Assembly: GCF_017982655.1 (NCBI RefSeq) | Contig: NZ_JABXYX010000018.1 | Coordinates: forward strand, 42,080-106,079 | Direction: 5' to 3' | Length of the DNA: 64,000 bases | DNA from: Brasilonema sp. CT11 | GTDB lineage: Bacteria > Cyanobacteriota > Cyanobacteriia > Cyanobacteriales > Nostocaceae | In this document: positions 57,571 through 64,000 of the stretch, piece after piece | Position numbering within the stretch: the first letter of the stretch is position 1 | How the letters are laid out: every line of letters starts with the position of its first letter | The notes under the pieces: generated by a model | The model's input: only the letters and a program-made list of their open reading frames with translations | What the model was told of the DNA's origin: nothing | Database searches by the model: none | Position numbers and translations under genes: made by a program

Positions 57571-60500
57571 ATGACAATGCAGAGTAATTCTTCTACGAAC
57601 AACCCTATTACTGAACGCTGGCAGTTTTGGATTGATCGAGGCGGTACGTTTACCGATATAGTGGCACAAAGCCCAGACCGTAGAGTCATCGTTCACAAAC
57701 TTTTGTCGGAAAATCCAGAACGTTACACAGATGCTGCAATTCAGGGTATTCGAGATATCTTAGGAATTCCATCTGATGCGCCAATTCCAACCGAGCAAAT
57801 TGCTGTTGTCAAAATGGGAACGACGGTGGCGACGAATGCACTATTAGAGCGTAAGGGCGATCGCACTCTTTTACTGATCACAAAGGGCTTCCGTGATGCG
57901 TTACGCATTGGTTATCAAAATCGTCCGAACATCTTTGCGCGTCACATTGTTTTGCCTGAAATACTTTATGAACGGGTGATTGAAGTTGAGGAACGTTATA
58001 GCGCTCAAGGTGAAGAACTCCTAAACGTTCAAATTAATCTTGAACTTATACAATCGCTACAATCAGCATATAACGCTGGCATTCGAGCTTGTGCGATCGC
58101 CTTTCTACACGGCTACCGCTACCCCAACCACGAACAACAAGTTGCCGCAATCGCCCGTGACATCGGTTTTACCCAAATTTCAGTGTCTCATGAAGTCAGC
58201 CCACTGATGAAGCTGGTCAGCCGGGGCGATACTACTGTGGTTGATGCCTATCTATCTCCAATCTTGCGGCGCTATGTAAATCAGGTTGCCACAGAACTCC
58301 AAGGTTCGCTCTTGGATGGTGCGATGCCCCAACTCATGTTCATGCAATCCAACGGCGGTTTAATTGATGCTAACCGATTTCAAGGTAAAGACAGCATTCT
58401 ATCCGGTCCGGCTGGCGGAATCGTTGGAGCTGTGAAAACGAGCGCAATGGCAGGTTTTGACCGAATCATCGGATTTGATATGGGCGGGACATCCACCGAT
58501 GTTTCTCACTACAACGGTGAATACGAGCGCACATTTGAAAGCGAAGTTGCTGGAGTGCGGCTGCGTGCCCCAATGATGTCGATTCATACCGTAGCGGCGG
58601 GTGGTGGATCGATTCTTTCCTTCGATGGATCTCGCTATCGAGTAGGTCCTGAATCGGCTGGTGCATATCCTGGTCCTGCTTGTTACCGTCAAGGCGGTTC
58701 GTTAACTGTCACTGATTGCAATGTGATCATCGGTAAACTTCAAGCCGCTTTCTTCCCGTCTGTATTTGGCAATCAAGGTAACTTGCCCCTAGACACTGAG
58801 ATTGTGCGGCAAAAGTTTACCGAATTGGCAGCACAAATTAGTGAAAAAACTGGTTTTCAACAAAAGCCAGAACAAGTAGCAGAAGGATTTTTAGCGATCG
58901 CGACGGGTAAAATGGCGAACGCAATTAAGAAAATCTCAATTCAACGCGGCTATGATGTCACAGAATATACACTTTGTTGCTTTGGCGGTGCTGGCGGACA
59001 ACATGCTTGTTTGATTGCCGAAGCGCTAGGGATGACCCGAATTTTCATTCATCCCTATGCAGGGGTGTTATCTGCCTATGGCATTGGGTTGGCGGATGTG
59101 CGAACTCTCAAACAAAAGGCAGTGGAAGTTGAATTAACCGAGTCCGAACTGCCCTCACTAAAACAAACGCTCGCCACTCTCACTGCTCAAGGTCGCACTG
59201 AAATTATTCAACAGGGGATAGCTGAGTCTCAAATCCACGTTCTACTTAAAGCACATCTACGCTATGCAGGGACAGATTCTGCTTTGGTTGTAGATTTTGG
59301 GAATGTTGAAACCATGCGCGATCGCTTCTTGCAAGCCTATTACCAGCGTTACGGCTTCACGATGCCTGATAAAGTACTGATGGTGGAAGCGGTTTCTGTG
59401 GAAGTGATCGGACAAACCATCGACCTCGAAGAACCGATACTTACATCTAGCAGAACTACACCGCTTGAAGCAATCGCGACGGTACAAATTTACACAAAAG
59501 GTAACTGGCACGACACACTTGTTTATCAGCGTGAAGATTTAAGACCTGGCGATCGCATCACAGGAGCCGCCCTGATCGTCGAACCCACTGGAACAAACGT
59601 GATTGAGCCTGGTTGGTGTGCAGAATTAACTGCACGGAATCACCTAATTTTGAGCAGGGATGAAGGTAATATCAAGGATGAAACTATTAATTCATCCTTC
59701 ACTGTAGCACAAAATTCAAGTAAGTTACATTCAAAGTCCTTTTCTGCCCCCGATCCTGTTCTGTTAGAAATTTTCAACAATTTAGTGCGGGCGATCGCAG
59801 AGGAAATGGGCATCACGCTGCAAAACACAAGTTACTCCGTCAACATTAAAGAACGGCTCGATTTCTCGTGCGCCATTTTTGATCAACACGGACAACTCGT
59901 CGCCAATGCGCCGCATATCCCGGTTCATCTTGGTTCGATGAGCGAAAGCGTGGCTAGTTTAATCCAAGCCAAAGGCAATACAATTAAACCCGGTGATGCC
60001 TATGTTTCTAATAATCCCTACAACGGGGGTACGCATCTTCCAGATGTCACAGTTATTACTCCAGTTTTTGTCTCCCAGGCTGCGATTCCATCGTTCTACG
60101 TCGCCTCACGCGGACACCATGCCGACATCGGCGGAATTACACCGGGTTCGATGCCACCACACAGCACCACTATAAATCAAGAAGGCATCTTGCTTGATAA
60201 CGTTTTGCTTGTAGAGCAAGGACGTTTTCGAGAAGCAGAATTACTAGAATTGTTGAACGCAGGTAACTATCCGGTTCGCAATCCCGCTCAAAATTTAGCT
60301 GATCTCCAAGCACAGATCGCCGCTAATGAGCGAGGCGTGCAGGAACTTTCCCGCATGATCGAGCATTACGAACTAGGAACCGTGCAAACATACATGCAGC
60401 ATGTCCAAGATAATGCTGAAGAATCAGTGCGGCGCGTGATTGATGTGCTTAAAGATGGCAGCTTTACTTATTCTATGGATGATGGAAGTCAGATCAAAGT

Positions 60501-61272
60501 CAAGATTACGATTGATAGAGGCAATCGCGCTGCACGTATTGATTTTACTGGCACCTCTGGGCAGCAATCTACAAATTTGAATGCCCCAATAGCTATTTGC
60601 AAAGCGGTTGTCCTTTATGTTTTTCGTACACTCGTTGATGATGACATTCCCCTGAATGCAGGATGCCTCAAACCAATAGAAATCATTATTCCAGAAGGGT
60701 GTCTGTTGAATCCGCAATATCCAGCCGCAGTCGTCGCAGGTAACGTTGAAACGTCCCAAGCGATCGCAAATGCCCTGTATGGTGCGCTTGGTATGATGGC
60801 AGCATCTTGTGGCACCATGAACAATTTTACCTTTGGCAATGAGCGACACCAGTATTATGAAACTATTTGTGGTGGTTCTGGTGCTGGGGCAACCTTTAAG
60901 GGAACTGATGCTGTTCAGACGCATATGACTAACTCACGCCTCACCGATCCGGAGGTGCTAGAGTGGCGATTCCCGATTTTAGTCGAAGAGTTTGTTATCC
61001 GTCCTAATAGTGGCGGAAATGGAAAACACAGGGGTGGAAACGGAGTCATTCGTCGGATTAAATTCCGTGAAGCGATGACTGCTGCAATTTTATCAGGTCA
61101 TCGCGAAAAGCCGCCGTTTGGGTTAAAAGGTGGCGAACCTGGCGCGATCGGGCGCAATTGGCTAGAACACCGTGATGGGACAATCGAACCCCTCCCTAGC
61201 AAAGCAGAGGTTCAAATGCATCCAGGCGATGTCTTTGTGATTGAAACGCCAGGAGGGGGAGGATTTGGTTAA
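57571..61272 (+). CDS. 5-oxoprolinase / hydantoinase (ATP-dependent), HyuA-HyuB fusion
   Basis: 1233 residues, single-chain form. Opens 5-oxo-L-proline to glutamate with ATP, or a related hydantoin; the exact substrate is uncertain. The N-terminal HyuA half has the phosphate-binding RGGTFTDIV (23-31), GTTVATNALLERKGD, LSGPAGGIVGAVKT and IGFDMGGTSTDVS. The HyuB half starts near residue 727 (PDPVLLEIFNNLVRAIAEEM) and has VSNNPYNGGTHLPDVTVITP, SRGHHADIGGITPGSMPP and GAGATFKGTDAVQTHMTNSR. Ends GDVFVIETPGGGGFG as usual. Full length and intact. Confidence 0.94.
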   Translation: MTMQSNSSTNNPITERWQFWIDRGGTFTDIVAQSPDRRVIVHKLLSENPERYTDAAIQGIRDILGIPSDAPIPTEQIAVVKMGTTVATNALLERKGDRTLLLITKGFRDALRIGYQNRPNIFARHIVLPEILYERVIEVEERYSAQGEELLNVQINLELIQSLQSAYNAGIRACAIAFLHGYRYPNHEQQVAAIARDIGFTQISVSHEVSPLMKLVSRGDTTVVDAYLSPILRRYVNQVATELQGSLLDGAMPQLMFMQSNGGLIDANRFQGKDSILSGPAGGIVGAVKTSAMAGFDRIIGFDMGGTSTDVSHYNGEYERTFESEVAGVRLRAPMMSIHTVAAGGGSILSFDGSRYRVGPESAGAYPGPACYRQGGSLTVTDCNVIIGKLQAAFFPSVFGNQGNLPLDTEIVRQKFTELAAQISEKTGFQQKPEQVAEGFLAIATGKMANAIKKISIQRGYDVTEYTLCCFGGAGGQHACLIAEALGMTRIFIHPYAGVLSAYGIGLADVRTLKQKAVEVELTESELPSLKQTLATLTAQGRTEIIQQGIAESQIHVLLKAHLRYAGTDSALVVDFGNVETMRDRFLQAYYQRYGFTMPDKVLMVEAVSVEVIGQTIDLEEPILTSSRTTPLEAIATVQIYTKGNWHDTLVYQREDLRPGDRITGAALIVEPTGTNVIEPGWCAELTARNHLILSRDEGNIKDETINSSFTVAQNSSKLHSKSFSAPDPVLLEIFNNLVRAIAEEMGITLQNTSYSVNIKERLDFSCAIFDQHGQLVANAPHIPVHLGSMSESVASLIQAKGNTIKPGDAYVSNNPYNGGTHLPDVTVITPVFVSQAAIPSFYVASRGHHADIGGITPGSMPPHSTTINQEGILLDNVLLVEQGRFREAELLELLNAGNYPVRNPAQNLADLQAQIAANERGVQELSRMIEHYELGTVQTYMQHVQDNAEESVRRVIDVLKDGSFTYSMDDGSQIKVKITIDRGNRAARIDFTGTSGQQSTNLNAPIAICKAVVLYVFRTLVDDDIPLNAGCLKPIEIIIPEGCLLNPQYPAAVVAGNVETSQAIANALYGALGMMAASCGTMNNFTFGNERHQYYETICGGSGAGATFKGTDAVQTHMTNSRLTDPEVLEWRFPILVEEFVIRPNSGGNGKHRGGNGVIRRIKFREAMTAAILSGHREKPPFGLKGGEPGAIGRNWLEHRDGTIEPLPSKAEVQMHPGDVFVIETPGGGGFG

Positions 61273-61336
61273 GTCACTCGCTAGCCCTTAATAGCGTTTT
61301 ACTTTTTTGGCACGTTCCCGCCTACTACTTTAATAA

Positions 61337-61477
61337 TTTTGGTAAAAAGTGATGGTTGATATAATTTACCAACTTTGTAGGTACTGAAGATATTAGACTG
61401 TGATAACTAGTTGGACATCTTGACAGTTTTTACCTATAAATTAGGTAAAAAGTATCAGGTTTCACTTTTTACGAAAA
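61337..61477. mobile_element. MITE-like element with 16-bp inverted ends
   Basis: TTTTGGTAAAAAGTGA at the left and TCACTTTTTACGAAAA at the right pair in 15 of 16 bases. The 141-bp unit also has an inner palindrome (TTTTTACCTATAAATTAGG-TAAAAA). No gene inside. It fills the core of the 61273-61656 gap, which also has an imperfect palindrome at 61573-61622 (GATACGCTTTGCG against CGCAAAGGAGCGCGTATC). Confidence 0.6.
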
Positions 61478-61656
61478 CCATAAAGTAGTAAATTTAGCTG
61501 TAATAAAAATCTGTAATCAAAACAACTTTTTTTAAAACGGTTAATAAATACTGTTTGGCACATTGTTTGTACGCGATACGCTTTGCGTCAAGCCTCCACT
61601 TTATCGCAAAGGAGCGCGTATCACACATAGATTAGTTTTTACAACCGATTTTAGTT

Positions 61657-62238
61657 ATGGCTGAGACAATTATTAAACAGAGTGTTTCTACGATTGTGAG
61701 TAGATATCTAGAACTTTATCCAGATGAAAAACAACGCTTAGACAAGGTGCAGACTGTACTTGACGGCGACAGCTCTATTCATCTGCGGTCGAGTATGGAG
61801 GGTCACATTACTGCCAGTTCTATAATCTTGTCTGAAGACAGAATTTTGATGATACATCACAAAACTTTGAAGAAATGGCTTTGTCCAGGCGGACATTTCG
61901 ATATTGAAGATGAATACCTTTGGGTTACAGCTAAGCGGGAAGCTAGTGAAGAAACAGGAGTAGCAGGTGAAAAGTTGAAATTGCACCAGTGGCACATTGA
62001 CAATTTTATGTCACCCTTAGACATAGATTCACACGCTATTCCAGCCAATCCAAAAAAGAACGAGGGTAAGCACTACCATTTTGATTTTAGATATATATTT
62101 TCAGTAGAAAGTAAAGAAAACATACATTTGGCTTTGAATGAAATTACGGACTTAAAATGGATGAAAATAGAAGAGATTGACGAAAATTATTCGCTCGATT
62201 CTCTGAAAAGCAAAATTAAGAAGTTCTTGAACAAATAA
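61657..62238 (+). CDS. Nudix hydrolase with slightly extended Nudix loop
   Basis: 193 residues. The Nudix box PGGHFDIEDEYLWVTAKREA then SEETGV keeps REUXEEXG but has one extra residue between the leading Gly pair and the first Glu. The N-terminal half is helical (MAETIIKQSVSTIVSRYLEL). Substrate unknown. Not similar in flanks to the Nudix gene at 6550. Stand-alone, 145 bases upstream of nuiA. Confidence 0.88.
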   Translation: MAETIIKQSVSTIVSRYLELYPDEKQRLDKVQTVLDGDSSIHLRSSMEGHITASSIILSEDRILMIHHKTLKKWLCPGGHFDIEDEYLWVTAKREASEETGVAGEKLKLHQWHIDNFMSPLDIDSHAIPANPKKNEGKHYHFDFRYIFSVESKENIHLALNEITDLKWMKIEEIDENYSLDSLKSKIKKFLNK

Positions 62239-62383
62239 CTCGTAATTTAAAATAAAGGTTATTTATTTGTTAAAATTTATTTAACAAATTTTTAATATAT
62301 TCAAAATAACTAGTTTTACCAGTCATTACTTGTCGCTTGTCAACGTATACTATAGTTGGTCTTTGTCAGCAGTCATAAATACA

Positions 62384-62782
62384 ATGAGTGATTCTTCTTC
62401 CGAAATTACTGCAAAACTAAAAGACGCATCTAATGGTTTACTGATGCCAAGCGAATCGGAGTACCCGTTTGAGCCTCTTGTATGGTCGGGTACTGAATTA
62501 ACTCCTAAGAAGATTTTAGAGCTAACAGGTCATCCTACTGATTCACCAGTTGAAACAGTAGCTCTTGGCGACTTGTTTGCCAATCTTGCCTATGAGCAGG
62601 AGTGGCACGATAACCAGCAAAAAGTAGATGTAAGTAAATTTAAGAAATTTTTAGAAACACTTGAGGGCAATTTGACTGATATTCAAGTTTTTCGTATCGG
62701 AAGAATAAAGATTGATATCTATATCGTTGGAAAAACTGAGGCTGGTTTAGTTGGGGTAAAGACAAAGGTTGTAGAAACCTAG
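62384..62782 (+). CDS. nuiA: Nuclease A inhibitor (NuiA family)
   Basis: 132 residues from ATG 62384 (an 18-residue upstream extension lacks support). Protects the cell from its own sugar-non-specific nuclease NucA. Matches Anabaena NuiA from memory: LKDASNGLLMPSESEYPFEP, LELTGHPTDSP, QVFRIGRIKIDIYIVGKTEA and the C-terminal VKTKVVET. The known NuiA C-terminal tail contacts the NucA active site, and here KVVET is kept. The cognate nuclease gene lies convergent, 151 bases downstream. Confidence 0.92.
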   Translation: MSDSSSEITAKLKDASNGLLMPSESEYPFEPLVWSGTELTPKKILELTGHPTDSPVETVALGDLFANLAYEQEWHDNQQKVDVSKFKKFLETLEGNLTDIQVFRIGRIKIDIYIVGKTEAGLVGVKTKVVET

Positions 62783-62933
62783 TTGCAATCTTTTTTAGTA
62801 ATTAAAAATATTCACCCGTTTAGGATTTAGACGAGTGAATTATTTAAAGTTCTATTTAATACTTGTACTCCTGTAACGGTATTTTAAACAGGAATTCAAC
62901 TTGCTTTTAGCCGTTAGAAGGTGTCACTGATAA

Positions 62934-63767
62934 TCAACTCTGGGAATCTACTCTAGCTTCAATCACAGACTGAATAGAAGCAGACACATTGGATAGAAAA
63001 TCATAACCAGTAACGCTTTCGATTGAATCAACGCTGACTCTATATGAGCGCCAATCGCTGTCCCTGACACCTTCGTCATTAGGAATGTTGACTGCGATTA
63101 CACGCGTGGAAGTCGTCACACTACTTGCGTTTCCGGGGCTATCAAGAACTACAATCACTTTCCAGGTTCGATCTGGTACTGTCACCTTCCCACTAGCGAT
63201 TGTTGAAGCTGACCCGTTTGAGCCATACCCACCAGAACCATATCCACCAGAGATGATGTATAGTTCTTTGCCTTGGGTTACTAAATCTCTACTGTAATCT
63301 TCTAAGTTTGCCCACACCCCCTGATTATTGTCAGGAGCTTGGGGAATCATATTCGTCATTAGAAAAGTGGCAGAGTTATCGGTTGTAGTTGCAGTCCTAT
63401 CTCCGGAGGGACACATATGCCCACGGTCAAAACCACTACCACTATAGTCCGATGTCGTGACTTGATAGCATCCCGAAGGCAAAGAAGTATCTGCCCTAAA
63501 ATTGTTTTGTCTGGCTGCGCTGCCAAGCCACGAGGAGTTTAATTGCCAGCTTACCCAGTTAGGAATCCCCTTTGAACAATTGTGGGACGTTACATACTGG
63601 GCTTTGGTCAACAGATAGTTATTGAGGCTGGAAGAGCCTGCACCGCTGGGGTTGCCCATTGTTAAATGCACACTCGTCTGAGCAGTTGTAATGACGGGTA
63701 TTAGGGCAATTAAGAGCGCTCCTATGAAAGAAACTATTAAAAGAATTGAAAGTTTTGCCTTCTTCAT
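62934..63767 (-). CDS. nucA: Secreted DNA/RNA non-specific endonuclease (NucA)
   Basis: 277 residues from ATG 63767 (an ATG at 63809 adds 14 residues before the signal peptide). Export signal KLSILLIVSFIGALLIALIP. The beta-beta-alpha-metal active site is intact: DRGHMCPSGDRT with the general-base His117, metal ligand Asn148 and Glu156 (NNQGVWANLEDYSR), each offset by 7 from the residues known for Anabaena NucA. A Gly/Tyr/Ser insert (SGGYGSGGYGSNGSAS) is visible. Degrades extracellular nucleic acids; inhibitor gene next door. Confidence 0.95.
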   Translation of the reverse strand: MKKAKLSILLIVSFIGALLIALIPVITTAQTSVHLTMGNPSGAGSSSLNNYLLTKAQYVTSHNCSKGIPNWVSWQLNSSWLGSAARQNNFRADTSLPSGCYQVTTSDYSGSGFDRGHMCPSGDRTATTTDNSATFLMTNMIPQAPDNNQGVWANLEDYSRDLVTQGKELYIISGGYGSGGYGSNGSASTIASGKVTVPDRTWKVIVVLDSPGNASSVTTSTRVIAVNIPNDEGVRDSDWRSYRVSVDSIESVTGYDFLSNVSASIQSVIEARVDSQS

Positions 63768-63896
63768 GAGTAGACCTATCCGCAACAATAGCTCCTTCCC
63801 ATTAAGCATATATCCTCAAGGTTAAGTCTTGAATAAGATTGCAACAAAGATACTACTGTGGAAACAGTAATAATTGGACTTTGGACAAAAAAGTGA

Positions 63897-63919
63897 GTTC
63901 GCGGATATTATTCGCGAAC
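63897..63919. terminator. Hairpin upstream of nucA, after the gene at the right edge
   Basis: AGTTCGCG and CGCGAACT form a perfect 8-bp stem with an AT-rich loop. On the minus strand it lies 22 bases after the stop of the partial frame at the right edge, fitting a terminator for that gene. Confidence 0.55.
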
Positions 63920-63940
63920 TTAATGAATGAATGATTAGTC

Positions 63941-64000
63941 TTATTTATATTTTTCAGCTTCGTCTATCAAATCGGCTGACCCTTGCAGTAAAGTATCTAT
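63941..64000 (-). CDS. C-terminal end of a gene cut by the right window edge
   Basis: The last 20 codons on the minus strand are open to the edge and read IDTLLQGSADLIDEAEKYK then TAA at 63941, with coding-like helical composition and a hairpin after the stop. Too short to identify. Confidence 0.4.
   Translation of the reverse strand: MDTLLQGSADLIDEAEKYK

Noticed and set aside
60424..60924. 166-codon frame antisense to the oxoprolinase gene
   Set aside because: Lies inside the conserved HyuB half and has no ribosome site or family motif.

Overview
This window is chromosomal DNA from a cyanobacterium, most likely a filamentous heterocyst-forming type (Nostocales). The evidence is the dense GCGATCGC (HIP1) octamers, heptameric short tandem repeats, many small palindromic and MITE-like repeats, a flavodiiron flv3/flv1 pair, a CpcS/CpeS-type phycobiliprotein lyase, a urea transporter, very large multidomain kinases, and a nucA/nuiA nuclease-inhibitor pair like that of Anabaena. 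The assignment rests on gene content and repeat style, not on a database match.

Layout. 1-6100: 3' part of aroA, a peptide-type ABC binding lipoprotein, a broken UPF0175/DUF3368 toxin-antitoxin pair, larB, argH and a tiny basic protein. 6550-14311: a Nudix hydrolase, an alpha/beta hydrolase lacking the expected catalytic His, coaX, a small membrane-protein gene split by an in-frame TGA, and flv3-hydrolase-flv1. 14598-19768: the complete urtABCDE urea transporter operon. 20060-29319: a phycobiliprotein lyase, an RND efflux pair (adaptor plus pump), methionine aminopeptidase, a ribbon-helix-helix protein and a secreted nucleoside phosphorylase-like protein. 29320-30683 is repeat-rich non-coding DNA with nested MITE-like elements and an RND pseudogene fragment. 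30684-34952 is the translation/transcription block rplS, trnW(CCA), secE, nusG, rplK, rplA, L10 leader, rplJ, rplL. 35438-47828: a MacB-type permease, a PMP-like beta-helix repeat protein, a 1953-residue multi-HAMP hybrid histidine kinase, and three small unknown genes. 47912-53413: a truncated ABCG-type transporter and a truncated Ser/Thr kinase that meet head to head at a deletion junction, then a VanY-type peptidase and an intact Ser/Thr kinase with a YARHG domain. 53479-64000: a formylglycine-enzyme remnant, a secreted unknown, an HTH protein fused to a periplasmic-binding-protein-like domain, a 5-oxoprolinase/hydantoinase, a Nudix hydrolase, nuiA and nucA.

How genes work together. The urt genes form one high-affinity urea uptake system. 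Flv3 and Flv1 are expected to form a heteromeric oxygen-reducing electron sink. secE to rplL is the conserved secE-nusG-L11-L1-L10-L12 block, with an L10-type leader that should provide autoregulation. NucA is a secreted nuclease and NuiA its cytoplasmic inhibitor.

Most notable. Two families of small non-autonomous elements are nested in each other: a 110-bp element ending in ATACC(G/C)TTTCAC carries the same 140-bp element inserted in opposite relative orientations at two loci. Small repeats have also invaded coding sequences in frame or at gene ends (the kinase linker, the aroA 3' end, the RND pump, the adaptor stop codon). The most system-like unknowns are the HTH/ligand-binding fusion beside the oxoprolinase and the TGA-split small membrane protein upstream of flv3.
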